51,708 nucleotides of DNA from Acidimicrobiia bacterium (GCA_030065575.1 JASJDZ010000016.1:1-51708), one strand, 5' to 3'; positions 33,685 through 42,927 are shown, counted from the first letter of the stretch. Numbers and translations: made by a program. The notes: a model not told the origin generated them from the letters alone.

Positions 33685-35490
33685 ATGAGCCACTACAAGA
33701 CGAACCTGCGAGACATCAAGTTCAACCTCTTCGAGGCATATAACACTCAGAACTACATGGGTGAGGAGCCGTTCACCGACATGGACGAGGAGACCGCCCG
33801 TCACATGCTCGACGAGATTGGCCGGTTTGCGGTCGAGGAGTTCGCCGCCAGCTTCGAGGACGCCGATCGGAACCCGCCCGTGTTCGAAGACGGCGAGATC
33901 AAGCTTCCGCAGAGCCTCAAGGATTCACTCAACGCGTACTTCGAGGCGGGCTGGGACAGCCTGTTCCGCCCGCAGGAACTCGACGGCGTTGCCGCTCCCT
34001 CCTCACTGCGGTGGGCCGTGCAGGAGATCCTGGTTGGAGCAAACCCCTCGGCGTTTCTGTTCATCGGCACCCTGATGGCGGTCGTTCTCAACGAAGTTGG
34101 CACGCCGGAACAGATCGAGCGCTTCGTCAGGCCGGCGCTGGACAACAACTGGGGTGGGACGATGGTGCTCACCGAGCCCGATGCCGGCTCGGACGTCGGC
34201 GCCGGAACGACGAAGGCCATCCCGGTCGATGAGGACGCAGGGGTTTACCACCTGGAGGGAGTGAAGCGGTTCATAACCTCTGGAGACCACGACGCATTCG
34301 AGAACATCATTCACCTGGTGCTGGCGCGTCCCGTCGGTGCCGGTCCGGGCACCAAGGGCCTATCGATGTTCATTGTTCCCAAGTTCCTGGTCAACGAGGA
34401 CGGCTCGATTGGCGAGCGGAACGGTGTTGTTGCCACCAATCTCGAGAAGAAGATGGGTATCAAGGCGTCGACCACGACCGAGCTGACCTTTGGAATGGAT
34501 GATCCGTGCGTTGGTTATCTGGTCGGCAACTCGCACGACGGGATTCGGCAGATGTTCCAGGTCATCGAGCGCGCCCGCATGTTGATTGGGACCAAGGCAG
34601 TCGCAACTCTCTCAACCGGCTACCTGAACTCCCTGGAGTATGCCAAGGAGCGCGTGCAGGGCGCCGATCTCACCCAGATGCTGGACAAGACGGCGCCGCG
34701 GGTCGAGATCATCCGGCACCCCGACGTACGCCGCATGCTGATGCTGCAGAAGTCCCATGTCGAGGGCTTGCGGGCTCTCCTGTACTACACCGCCTGGGTG
34801 CAGGACCAGAAAGAGCGGTTCCCCGACGATGACATGTGGGCCAAGCGCGACGACCTGCTACTGCCGCTCGTCAAGGGCTATTCATCGGAGAAGGCCTACG
34901 AGCTGCTGTCGACTTCGCTTCAGGTGTACGGGGGATCCGGGTTCACTACCGACTACCCGATCGAGCAGTACATCCGGGACACCAAGATCGACACCCTGTA
35001 TGAGGGGACGACTGCGATCCAGGCGCTCGATCTGTTCTTCCGCAAGATTGCCCGAGATCAGGGTCAGGCCCTCATGGCGCTTGCCGGCGAAATGCTGGAG
35101 ACGGTCAAGGGTGGTCCCGAGGAGCTGGCCGTCGAGCGCGAGCTGCTCGGTAAGGCTCTCGAAGCGACCCAGGAGCACGTGGGCGCGATGGTCGGCCACC
35201 TGATGGGCGCGGCGCAGGATCCCGGCGGCATGTACAAGCTCGCGCTTCATGCCAATGCGCTGCTGGAGAGCGCATCCGAGGTCACGATTGGCTGGCTGCT
35301 GCTGCGGCACGCCGAGGTCGCGCTGGACGCGCTGCCCGAAGCCGAGGCTCGCGACAAGGCGTTCTACGAAGGCAAGATCGCATCGGCGCGGTTCTTCGCC
35401 CGTCATGCGCTACCCAAGGCCAAGACCCGCCAGCTCGAAGCGACTCGGGAAGACGGTGCGTTGATGGAGATGGCCGACGAAGCGTTCTAG
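33685..35490 (+). CDS. Acyl-CoA dehydrogenase (FadE5-like, long form)
   Basis: A 601-residue flavoenzyme for the first step of beta-oxidation. It has the N-terminal helical domain, TMVLTEPDAGSDVGAGTTKA (beta-domain FAD site, near 154-172), and the catalytic base Glu440 in YEGTTAIQALDLF. A roughly 130-residue C-terminal extension is typical of the long FadE5-type branch. Electrons would pass to EtfBA. The divergent TetR gene and operator suggest substrate-induced expression. Chain-length preference cannot be read from sequence. Confidence 0.93.
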   Translation: MSHYKTNLRDIKFNLFEAYNTQNYMGEEPFTDMDEETARHMLDEIGRFAVEEFAASFEDADRNPPVFEDGEIKLPQSLKDSLNAYFEAGWDSLFRPQELDGVAAPSSLRWAVQEILVGANPSAFLFIGTLMAVVLNEVGTPEQIERFVRPALDNNWGGTMVLTEPDAGSDVGAGTTKAIPVDEDAGVYHLEGVKRFITSGDHDAFENIIHLVLARPVGAGPGTKGLSMFIVPKFLVNEDGSIGERNGVVATNLEKKMGIKASTTTELTFGMDDPCVGYLVGNSHDGIRQMFQVIERARMLIGTKAVATLSTGYLNSLEYAKERVQGADLTQMLDKTAPRVEIIRHPDVRRMLMLQKSHVEGLRALLYYTAWVQDQKERFPDDDMWAKRDDLLLPLVKGYSSEKAYELLSTSLQVYGGSGFTTDYPIEQYIRDTKIDTLYEGTTAIQALDLFFRKIARDQGQALMALAGEMLETVKGGPEELAVERELLGKALEATQEHVGAMVGHLMGAAQDPGGMYKLALHANALLESASEVTIGWLLLRHAEVALDALPEAEARDKAFYEGKIASARFFARHALPKAKTRQLEATREDGALMEMADEAF

Positions 35491-35503
35491 GTAATGCTTC
35501 GGC

Positions 35504-36673
35504 CTAGAGGCTGATCAGCGGCCCGAATACCGAGACCAGCCCGATACTGACAACGCCGACGGACGCAGCGGCAGCAATCCCGACGACAAAGGGTTTCAAA
35601 CCGAGACCCTTCAACTGCGCCAGCGAAGTACCGAGTCCGACGGCCGCCATTGCCGTTGCCAGGGTGTACTCGGCGGCTGTGCGAATCCAATGAGTCAGAT
35701 CTCCCCATGTTTCGGCTCCCCAGAGACCGAATGCGTTGCCTCCCCCATCAACCGCGGCATCGCCGATCGAGCGGATTGCGGCCATGACGACGAATCCGAT
35801 GATGAAGACCGGGAACATGTCACGCATCCGTGTGCCGGTGCCGGCATCCTCACCGTTGCGGGCAAGGTTGCGGGCATAGAGATAGGTGACTCCGGGGATC
35901 ACCAGGATCATCATCACGTTGCGAACGAGCTTGGCGACGACGGCGACGTCGGCGACGCTCGGCGTAGCTGTGACGTTGAAGGACTGGTCGTAGATGAGGC
36001 CGGCTCCGGCTACCTGTGCGGTTTCGTGGATTGACGTCCCCAGGAACAGACCGGTGTTGGCGATGTCCCCAGCGAAGATCAGATCGCCGAGGAAGGGATA
36101 GAGAAGCATGGCGGCGATGCCAAAGATGGTGATGTTGGCAACGGCATAGGCCACCTCCTCTTCCTTGGCTCGCAATCCCGGGGCAGCGGCGACGATGGCG
36201 GTTGCCCCACAGATGCCTGTGCCGATGGCGATAAGCGCTCCGAGCCGATCGGACAGCCCGAGGCGGCGGGTCGCAGCGATGGCAACGATGAGCCCCGTGG
36301 CCACCGCACCAACTACGACCGGGATTCCAAACCCTCCGATCTCGAGCACGTCGCCAAGGCTGAGCCGGATGCCGAGCAGGATGATGCCCAGCCGCAGCAC
36401 CTTCTTGAGAGAGAACTGAAGCCCGGGGGAGAAACGGTCTCCGAGCCCGACGGTATTGCGGATGAGCATGCCGAGCACGATGGCAACCAGGATGAATGAG
36501 ATGAGCCCGTCGAACCCGAGCGCGGCATTGACCAACTCGGCCAGTACGGCGGAAGCGACGACCACAGCCAGAGCAAGAAGAACCCCGGGGATCAGGCTGG
36601 GGATCTGATCGCGGGTTGTTCCCAGCAGCAGGTTCTCGATGAACCCGGGTTGTCGGTCGCTGGTTGTCTTCAT
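35504..36673 (-). CDS. YeiH/UPF0324-family transporter
   Basis: A 389-residue membrane protein with about 10-11 helices and the family segments FILVAIVLGMLIRNTVGL, LKKVLRLGIILLGIRLSL, GICGATAIVAAAP and GLFLGTSIHETAQVAGAG. Members are annotated as putative sulfate exporters, but experimental evidence is limited. A GGAGATCCC ribosome binding site precedes the ATG. It follows the receiver-domain gene by 66 bp on the same strand, so the two may be co-transcribed. Confidence 0.9.
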   Translation of the reverse strand: MKTTSDRQPGFIENLLLGTTRDQIPSLIPGVLLALAVVVASAVLAELVNAALGFDGLISFILVAIVLGMLIRNTVGLGDRFSPGLQFSLKKVLRLGIILLGIRLSLGDVLEIGGFGIPVVVGAVATGLIVAIAATRRLGLSDRLGALIAIGTGICGATAIVAAAPGLRAKEEEVAYAVANITIFGIAAMLLYPFLGDLIFAGDIANTGLFLGTSIHETAQVAGAGLIYDQSFNVTATPSVADVAVVAKLVRNVMMILVIPGVTYLYARNLARNGEDAGTGTRMRDMFPVFIIGFVVMAAIRSIGDAAVDGGGNAFGLWGAETWGDLTHWIRTAAEYTLATAMAAVGLGTSLAQLKGLGLKPFVVGIAAAASVGVVSIGLVSVFGPLISL

Positions 36674-36739
36674 GGGATCTCCGCTGGAAGGGGTTCCATT
36701 CTTGCAGACGACGACGCCGTGAACCCAATCAGGGTGGGG

Positions 36740-37102
36740 CTAGGTGCGCTTGGCCAGTGCGGACTCTGCGGCACGACGGAGATCGTCGGGCCGGAAAGGC
36801 ATCTTGACTACCGCATCGACGCCTGCTTCTTCGATCGTCTGAATGGACTTCTCGCGAGTGTCGGTCGTGATCGCCACGATCGCCGGCCGGTTGGACCGGG
36901 CAAGCAGTCGCTCCACAATGCCGAGACCAATTGTGAATGGCTGATACATGCCGATCACTACGAGATCGGCTTCCTTGAATCCACCCAGTCGCTGTGGGCT
37001 GTGGGGTAGCCGCTGGCTCTCGAACTCGCTGCCGAGATCGCGGAAACACGTCTCGATGAGACGTCCCAGCACAGCGGAGTCTTCGATTATCAGCACACGC
37101 AT
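36740..37102 (-). CDS. Receiver-domain protein lacking the phospho-acceptor Asp
   Basis: A 120-residue stand-alone REC fold. The acidic pair is present at Glu7/Asp8 (VLIIEDS), as are the switch Thr (AITTDT) and the Lys of VVKMPF. At the position of the phosphorylated Asp, the strand reads LVVIG (Gly51) followed by MYQP, so normal phosphorylation is impossible. It is therefore a pseudo-receiver, perhaps acting by protein contact. The start is ambiguous: ATG 37102 or ATG 37114 (four residues longer). It is 3.8 kb from the orphan kinases; a link is only speculative. Confidence 0.85.
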   Translation of the reverse strand: MRVLIIEDSAVLGRLIETCFRDLGSEFESQRLPHSPQRLGGFKEADLVVIGMYQPFTIGLGIVERLLARSNRPAIVAITTDTREKSIQTIEEAGVDAVVKMPFRPDDLRRAAESALAKRT

Positions 37103-37313
37103 CTGATATTCCATCCGTGGAAACTGACACCTTCTTGGTGTAGATAGCTTCCCTAAATCAAGCACACTCCGTTGCATTCTTATAGTCGAATGTATGCATT
37201 ATGCCCGGAAAATGGCCATGTTGCACTTATCTGCGAGCTACAAATGACCAGGCAAAATGTGGCTTCCTCATTGCATATTCTGTCAGTTCTTCGTCCCGAC
37301 GGGTGAGCGGCAG

Positions 37314-37319
37314 TACTCT
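37314..37319 (+). promoter_or_regulatory. -10 element of a leaderless transcript (nitroreductase)
   Basis: TACTCT ends 7 nt before the ATG at 37327. No ribosome binding site is present. The preceding 130 bp are unusually AT-rich for this window. Confidence 0.5.
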
Positions 37320-37326
37320 TATATGC

Positions 37327-37830
37327 ATGAGTAACTATGACTTCGTCTTGGGTCTGCGTGCGATACGTGGCTACGGAGAGCAGCCAGTTTCTTCCGAGCA
37401 CATGACCGCAATCCTGGAAGCAGCCCGCTGGACCGGCTCCGCGAAGAACCGACAGGACTGGGCGTTTGTGGTCGTGACCGAACGCGAGCAACTCGAGAGG
37501 GTTGCCACCTGTGGCCACTACACCGACCCGGTCAGGAACTCGGCCGCCACCATCGTGATCGTGGAAGAGCCCGGCGGATACGAGTTCGACTCCGGCCGGG
37601 TTGCCCAGAACATCATGCTGGCCGCCAAGGCGTTGGGTGTTGCCTCGTGCCCGATCACGCTCCACCACAGCGATCGGGTGAGCGAGGTGCTCCACCTGGC
37701 TGAGGGTCGATCGTGCCGTTACGCGGTAGCGCTCGGCTACCCGCTACCGGGAGCTGAGCCGGCAGTCCTGGGGGGTCGCAAACCTCTCGCCGACCTGGTG
37801 CACTGGCAGACCTACGGGGGTAGCCGCTAG
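37327..37830 (+). CDS. Nitroreductase-family protein
   Basis: A 167-residue FMN-binding protein of the nitroreductase fold, shorter than typical members (about 190-220). The FMN-phosphate motif RAIRGYGEQPVS is near 12-23, followed by ARWTGSAKNRQDWAFVVV, and GRVAQNIMLAAKALGVASCPITL forms the dimer/FMN region. The longer frame starting at 37201 reads through AT-rich non-coding sequence and is not favoured. A chemical substrate cannot be assigned. It is upstream of, but not fused to, the flagellar operon. Confidence 0.85.
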   Translation: MSNYDFVLGLRAIRGYGEQPVSSEHMTAILEAARWTGSAKNRQDWAFVVVTEREQLERVATCGHYTDPVRNSAATIVIVEEPGGYEFDSGRVAQNIMLAAKALGVASCPITLHHSDRVSEVLHLAEGRSCRYAVALGYPLPGAEPAVLGGRKPLADLVHWQTYGGSR

Positions 37831-37878
37831 CTCTCGTAGCAACGGCCCGATTCTGCCGTTCGTCGCCCCGAATCAACC

Positions 37879-37906
37879 CTTACCTCTGCCGCTTCTCTGC
37901 CGACAG
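37879..37906 (+). promoter_or_regulatory. FliA-type promoter of the flhB operon
   Basis: CTTAC (37879-37883), 15 nt, GCCGACAG (37899-37906), followed by a leader of about 60 nt to flhB. Confidence 0.72.
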
Positions 37907-37972
37907 TGACCCAGGCCGAAGGAACGGCTGCATCGCCAATGGAATGGCTTGGATTGACGACCGGAGTCGGAA

Positions 37973-39019
37973 TTGAGCCGTTCCCAGGATCGGACAGAGA
38001 AGCCAACTGAGCGACGGAAGCGAGAAGCGCGTCGCGAAGGTCGTGTTGCCAAGTCCCAAGAGGTAGGCGTTGCCCTCTCCATGGTCATGCTCGTGTTGGC
38101 ACTGCGCTTCCTGGCTCCCGCAGCAGCCGCCCAGATCGCAGATCGAGCGCGAGCCATCTTCGCCATTTCCGGAAGAGCCACCTTCAGCCCCGAAATCGGC
38201 TCTCACGTCATCGGGATGATCATGGTCGGGCTCGTGCCGGTTCTGCTCGCTGCGACCGTCTTCGGAGTTGCGGGTGGCGTTGGCCAGGTCGGCTTGACGC
38301 TGGCCCCGAAAGCCGCCAAGCCCAAGCTCTCCAACCTTTCGCTGAAGAAGGGCCTCAATCGATTCAAGCCGTCGGTGTTCATGTGGGAGCTGGTCAAGGC
38401 TGTGGGCAAGGTGGGTTTGCTCGTTGCCTTCATCTGGGGCCCGCTCATGGCCTGGATGGATCGTCTCGGCGAGCCGCTTGGCATCGTCGATGCGATCAGC
38501 TTCACCGGTGACCAGGTCTGGCAGATCGTGTTGCGGGCTGCGGGTTTGGCGGTCGTGATTGCCGGTTCTGACTATGCGGTCAATCGAATCCGGCACAACA
38601 AAGAGATGAAGATGACCAAGCAAGAAATGCGCGAGGAGTTCAAGAGCTCCGAGGGTGACCCGATGGTCCGCGCCGCTCGCCGGCAGCGTGCTCGGGAGAT
38701 GAGCCGCAACCGCATGATCTTCGACGTTGCGCACGCCGACGTAGTAGTCACCAACCCGACCCGACTCGCGATTGCCCTCAAGTACGACCCGGATGAGGTC
38801 GCCCCCCGGATTGTCGCTAAGGGAGCAGGCAAGATCGCCGCCAAGATTCGCCGTGAGGCTCGCCGCAACGGGGTGCCTCTCATCGAGAACAAGCCGCTGG
38901 CCCGCACGCTCTACCGCAAAGTCAAGGTCGGCGGGTTTGTGCCGGCCAACCTGTTCGAGGCCGTTGCCGCCGTGCTGGCCGTCGCCTACCGCCGTCGTCC
39001 ACGTAGGAGAGTCGCATGA
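37973..39019 (+). CDS. flhB: Flagellar type III export protein FlhB
   Basis: Export-gate switch protein, 348 residues. It has the N-terminal EKPTERRKREARREGRVAKSQEV signature (two adjoining motifs), four membrane helices, the cytoplasmic linker QEMREEFKSSEGDP and a C-terminal autocleavage domain. The cleavage motif is NPTR (VVVTNPTRLAIALKYD) rather than the common NPTH; Asn and Pro needed for cleavage are kept. The TTG start at 37973 has GGAG at 37962. The usual upstream fliPQR genes are not here, so this operon begins at flhB. Its stop overlaps the flhA start. Confidence 0.96.
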   Translation: MSRSQDRTEKPTERRKREARREGRVAKSQEVGVALSMVMLVLALRFLAPAAAAQIADRARAIFAISGRATFSPEIGSHVIGMIMVGLVPVLLAATVFGVAGGVGQVGLTLAPKAAKPKLSNLSLKKGLNRFKPSVFMWELVKAVGKVGLLVAFIWGPLMAWMDRLGEPLGIVDAISFTGDQVWQIVLRAAGLAVVIAGSDYAVNRIRHNKEMKMTKQEMREEFKSSEGDPMVRAARRQRAREMSRNRMIFDVAHADVVVTNPTRLAIALKYDPDEVAPRIVAKGAGKIAAKIRREARRNGVPLIENKPLARTLYRKVKVGGFVPANLFEAVAAVLAVAYRRRPRRRVA

Positions 39020-41061
39020 GGCGCTCGTCGATAGTCGTCCCGCTTTCGCTCATTGGAGTGATCATGATGATGATCATTCCGATCTCGGCGACTGTTCTCG
39101 ACACGATGCTGGCTGCGAACATCACGATCGCCGTGCTCGTGCTGCTCGGAGTCATCCTGCTCTCCGACAGTCTCGACTTCTCGGTCTTTCCGTCGCTGCT
39201 GCTCGTCACCACGCTGGCCCGACTGGCTCTCAACGTGTCCTCCACCCGGCTGATCCTGCTCGACGGCAACGCCGGCAAAGTCATTGATACCTTCGGCAAC
39301 TTCGTCATCGGCAGTTCGGTCATAGTTGGTCTCGTCGTATTCCTGATCCTGATCGTGATCCAGTTCGTCGTCATCACCAACGGTGCCACCAGGGTGGCCG
39401 AGGTCGCTGCCCGGTTCACATTGGACGCCATGCCCGGCAAGCAGATGGCGATCGATGCCGATCTCGGTGCGGGGCTGATCGACGAGGCGCAGGCCAAGGA
39501 GCAGCGGAAGCGCATCGCCACCGAGGCAGACTTCTACGGGGCGATGGACGGTGCCGCCAAGTTCGTCAAGGGCGATGCCATCGCCAGCATCATCATCGTT
39601 GTGATCAACCTATTCGGCGGCCTCGCCGTCGGCATGGGCTCCCTCGGCATGAACTTCTCCGAGGCCGTCAACACGTTCTCCCTACTGTCGGTCGGCGACG
39701 GTCTGGTCAGCCAGATCCCGGCACTGCTGATCTCCATCTCCACCGGTCTGCTGGTCACCAGGGTCGGAGCCGAAGAGGACATCGGCGCAGAGATCGGGTC
39801 CCAGCTGCTCGGCAACGCCCGCGCCCTTCGCTTCGGCGGGCTCGCCGTGGCCGGTCTCGGCATGCTCCCGGGGCTTCCCAAGATCCCGTTCCTCACTCTG
39901 GCGGCAATTCTGTTCTTCGCCGGCAGCCGCCGGGCGGCGCTCGACGATCGTGATCGAGAGAAGCCGGAGGAGGCTCCTGAGGTCACGCTCGATCCTGATG
40001 ACCCCGAAGCCCTCATGGGCGAGATGCGGGTCGAACCTCTCGAGCTCAGGCTCTCCTACGACATCCTCGATCTGATTGATCCGAGCAAGAACGGTGACCT
40101 CCTCGACCGGGTCAAGTCATTGCGCAGGCAGATAGCAATGGAACTAGGTGTGGTCATGCCGTTCGTCCGAACGCGTGACGACGTTTCGCTCCCTCCGGCC
40201 ACGTACAGCATCGTGCTGCGCGGCACCGAGGTGGGGCGGGGCACCGCTCCACAGGATCAGATCCTGGCCCTGCCGCTGGGCGACGGCGAAGAATTGCGCG
40301 CCCTGGGCGGGACCGAGACCATTGAGCCGGTCTTTGGCCTCAAGGCCTTCTGGGTTCCCGAGTCGGCCCGTGCCTCGGCAGCCGCCACCGGAGCCACTGC
40401 AGTGGATCGGTCGTCGGTCATCGTCACCCACATCGCCGAGGTCGTTCGCGCCAATGCCGCTTCTCTGCTCAGCCGCCAGGATGTCCAGTCACTCGTCGAC
40501 GGACTGCGGTACGAGGAGCCCATCCTCGCCAACGAGGTTTCCACCGAGGCGCTGCCACTCGGCCTGCTTCACAGCGTCCTCCGCAAACTGCTCGAGGACA
40601 GGGTTTCGATCCGGGACCTGGGTCCCATCGTCGAGTCCGTTTCCAACCGGGCTGCCGAAACCCGCTCCGCCGAACAGCTGGCCACCGCCGCCCGGGTTGC
40701 CGTGGGAAGGTCGATTGTCGCCCGGATTTCCCCAGACGGCCGGCTCATGGTGATGACGCTGGCCCCGAGCCTGGAAGCCGCCATGCACGAATCGCTGCGC
40801 GAGGTGGATGGAACAACCTTCATCGTCATGGATCCCGCCAAGCTCGATGTTGTCCGCATCGACGTCGATCACCTGGCGGGCGAAGCCGCCCGCGCCCAGC
40901 GCCCCGCCGCCCTCGTCGTCGGTCAGGCCCTGCGCGGCCCGCTGACCAAGACCCTCCGCGGTATGGGGCTCGATGTACCCGTACTTGCCTATCCGGAATT
41001 GCCCCCCGATGTTGAACTCGAACCAATTGGAGTCATAGGAGCCGCCCTTGCCAATGCTTGA
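39016..41061 (+). CDS. flhA: Flagellar type III export protein FlhA
   Basis: Export-gate component, 681 residues. The N-terminal half has about eight membrane helices and the FHIPEP-family core (LLLVTTLARLALNVSSTRLIL, DAMPGKQMAIDADL, DFYGAMDGAAKFVKGDAIA). The cytoplasmic domain begins at about 310 and binds chaperone-substrate complexes. The length is normal. The ATG overlaps the flhB stop (ATGA), and its end overlaps the FlhF-like gene by 8 bp, so the three are coupled. Confidence 0.97.
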   Translation: MRRSSIVVPLSLIGVIMMMIIPISATVLDTMLAANITIAVLVLLGVILLSDSLDFSVFPSLLLVTTLARLALNVSSTRLILLDGNAGKVIDTFGNFVIGSSVIVGLVVFLILIVIQFVVITNGATRVAEVAARFTLDAMPGKQMAIDADLGAGLIDEAQAKEQRKRIATEADFYGAMDGAAKFVKGDAIASIIIVVINLFGGLAVGMGSLGMNFSEAVNTFSLLSVGDGLVSQIPALLISISTGLLVTRVGAEEDIGAEIGSQLLGNARALRFGGLAVAGLGMLPGLPKIPFLTLAAILFFAGSRRAALDDRDREKPEEAPEVTLDPDDPEALMGEMRVEPLELRLSYDILDLIDPSKNGDLLDRVKSLRRQIAMELGVVMPFVRTRDDVSLPPATYSIVLRGTEVGRGTAPQDQILALPLGDGEELRALGGTETIEPVFGLKAFWVPESARASAAATGATAVDRSSVIVTHIAEVVRANAASLLSRQDVQSLVDGLRYEEPILANEVSTEALPLGLLHSVLRKLLEDRVSIRDLGPIVESVSNRAAETRSAEQLATAARVAVGRSIVARISPDGRLMVMTLAPSLEAAMHESLREVDGTTFIVMDPAKLDVVRIDVDHLAGEAARAQRPAALVVGQALRGPLTKTLRGMGLDVPVLAYPELPPDVELEPIGVIGAALANA

Positions 41062-42343
41062 CACCACCCCCAATCAATTGACAGTAGAAGCCGAGACCGT
41101 TGAGGACGCCCTAGCGGAGATCTCGATGGAGCTCGGCGAGAACGCAGAGATCATGCGTGCCCAGAAGGTGCATCGCGGTGGTGTCGGTGGCTTCTTCGCC
41201 AAGGAGATGGTCCAACTGACCGCTCGCCGCCGCCGCGGCGAGCCGGTACCTCTTCATCGCCCGATCGAGGGTGGAGGTATTGCCGACGTGCTGGAGCGGA
41301 TGGCGCAGGATGCCGACGCCGAAGACTCCGACTTCCGCACCGTGCTCACACGGGAGCTGGCAGCCGGGCCGGATGACACCAGTGGCGACGGCTTTGCAGC
41401 AGCAGTCGGCTGGGAAGAGACGGTTGATCCTGCCGATGAGCCCATGTCGGTCGAGGGCCCGGCGAACAGCGACGCAACTGCCGCCGTCGATTCCGGCGAA
41501 CAGACCCTGGAGCCGGTCGTCGTAGGACCGGCGCTCCGCAGCAGTGATGCGGTGGCCGTAGTCGACGCCGGTAGCCCCGCTGCTCCTCCTCTTGATGTGG
41601 TCGAGCCCGAGTGTGGCGATGTCGCAACTGCCGAGCCGATCCCGATCGAAGCGATCAGTGCGGCAGCTGAGCTGAATTGGGAACAGGTCGAACCGGCGGC
41701 CACCGTTGATCAGACCGCCTCGGCCGAATCGGCCGCTGCAGAGGAAGTGGGCGATGAGCCCGAACCCAAAGAGGTAGTTGACGCACCTCCCGGCATGGGC
41801 CCGGTGGATTGGAGCACAACTGCACTGCTCCGCCTCGGCCTGCCCGGGCCGGTGATCAGCGCCGTCACCGGGCTCGATGAGAGCAACGATCTGAGCTGGA
41901 TCGAAAGAATCGCCGCAACGGTTGCTCCGCATTGCGGTCCACTTCCGAGCGGCGATGTGATCGTTGTCGGTCCCCATGCCGAGCGGCTCGCCGAGCCACT
42001 CGGTCTCCCTCTGGTGAGGGCCGGGGACATGGCTCCTTACGACGGTTCCTTCTGCGCCATGGTCGAGGACAGTGCCGAAGACAGGAAGTGGCTCGAATTC
42101 GTCAGGGGTGGTCGCGGAATCCACCTGGTCGTTGGCGATGAGCCGTGGCAGGACCTTCTCATCGACGAGCCCGTTGCGGTCTCCTGGGTGGGCGAGAGCG
42201 CAGTCTCGGCTGCTCTCTACCTCGCATTCACCTTGGGAGCGACTCTCGGGTTCGGCACGGTAGACGGATTTGTCTCCACGATGGTGCGAGCTCAGCCGAC
42301 TGATATTGCGCTGGCGATTCGCCGGATTGTGGGGCGGCAATGA
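41054..42343 (+). CDS. FlhF-like protein without a GTPase site
   Basis: A 429-residue protein in the position where flhF normally follows flhA. The first 60 residues match the FlhF N-terminal B domain (VEAETVEDALAEISMELGEN, then AEIMRAQKVHRGGVGGFFAKE). A long acidic, Ala/Glu-rich low-complexity stretch follows (about 90-250). A C-terminal alpha/beta region (about 255-429) keeps the general layout of an NG domain (LLRLGLPGPVISAV, GDVIVVGPHAERLAEPLG). No P-loop, DTAGR or TKxD motif is present, so it cannot act as an SRP-type GTPase. The best start is ATG 41054. Confidence 0.75.
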   Translation: MLDTTPNQLTVEAETVEDALAEISMELGENAEIMRAQKVHRGGVGGFFAKEMVQLTARRRRGEPVPLHRPIEGGGIADVLERMAQDADAEDSDFRTVLTRELAAGPDDTSGDGFAAAVGWEETVDPADEPMSVEGPANSDATAAVDSGEQTLEPVVVGPALRSSDAVAVVDAGSPAAPPLDVVEPECGDVATAEPIPIEAISAAAELNWEQVEPAATVDQTASAESAAAEEVGDEPEPKEVVDAPPGMGPVDWSTTALLRLGLPGPVISAVTGLDESNDLSWIERIAATVAPHCGPLPSGDVIVVGPHAERLAEPLGLPLVRAGDMAPYDGSFCAMVEDSAEDRKWLEFVRGGRGIHLVVGDEPWQDLLIDEPVAVSWVGESAVSAALYLAFTLGATLGFGTVDGFVSTMVRAQPTDIALAIRRIVGRQ

Positions 42344-42585
42344 GCGGTAATCCCATCAACCGGCTGGCCGCGCTTCTCGGGTTGGTGGCCGTCGGCCTCA
42401 TTGCATACGGCGTTGTGACCGGTTCCCTCGAGTTGGTCGAGGCAGCGAAACGGGCCGGACTGACCCTATTTGCGGTGATTGTGGTCCGCGCGATCGGCAG
42501 GGTCGGTTTGTCCGCACTCGCCGGCTCCATGGAGCGAGCCTCCATCGCAGAGCAGCCGCGGCGCCGGGCAACTGATCAGGTCTAA
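42340..42585 (+). CDS. Small two-helix membrane protein in the flhBA operon
   Basis: An 81-residue protein with two hydrophobic segments (about 7-26 and 37-58) and a basic tail (QPRRRATDQV). The ATG overlaps the FlhF-like stop (ATGA), so it is certainly co-translated with the export genes. I do not recognise a family. The size and place suggest an accessory membrane factor of the flagellar base, but FlhG, which often follows flhF, is a soluble ATPase and is not this. Confidence 0.75.
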   Translation: MSGNPINRLAALLGLVAVGLIAYGVVTGSLELVEAAKRAGLTLFAVIVVRAIGRVGLSALAGSMERASIAEQPRRRATDQV

Positions 42586-42927
42586 CCATTCGACAGGTGA
42601 GGTGCCGGGGGTCATGGTGCTCGACAACGGCGGTGAGATGCGAGTCTCCAATCGCCCCGGCTCCTCGATCCGCTGCCTGGAACAGCCTGCATCCTCGCTC
42701 GCAGTGACAGGAGCCACCGCGGGGCAGCAGTCTGTACGGCCAACGGGTCCTGTCGGGAAGTACCTCCTTGTACCTCGCAGCCCGCATCCTTGCGGACGGA
42801 CAATCACACCTGTCGACCAGTTCCGGGAGGGTCTAAGCATCCGGGACCGGACTCGCTCACCGCTTATTCGCTACACATCCCTGCCGACAGATAGGAAAGC
42901 CGCAGCCAACCGCGTGCGGAGCAAATC
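42586..42927 (+). other. 342-bp non-coding interval with several inverted repeats
   Basis: There is no convincing gene. Inverted repeats are GCCGGGG/CCCCGGC (42604-42610 and 42655-42661), GACAGGA/TCCTGTC (42706-42712 and 42748-42754) and the tight hairpin CCGCA-TCCT-TGCGG (42782-42795). The last may terminate the flhBA operon. The FliA-type promoter of the next gene lies at 42863-42890. About ten GGA triplets occur on the plus strand, only mildly more than expected by chance. Confidence 0.5.
42863..42890 (+). promoter_or_regulatory. FliA-type promoter of the second FlgN-like gene
   Basis: CTTAT (42863-42867), 15 nt, GCCGACAG (42883-42890), then 37 nt to the ATG with a GCGGAG ribosome binding site. 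The -35 is identical to that before flagellin. Confidence 0.75.

Noticed and set aside
42586..42862. Possible c-di-GMP riboswitch or CsrA-titrating RNA
   Set aside because: None of the conserved GEMM-type sequence blocks are present, and the number of GGA triplets is only slightly above what the base composition predicts.
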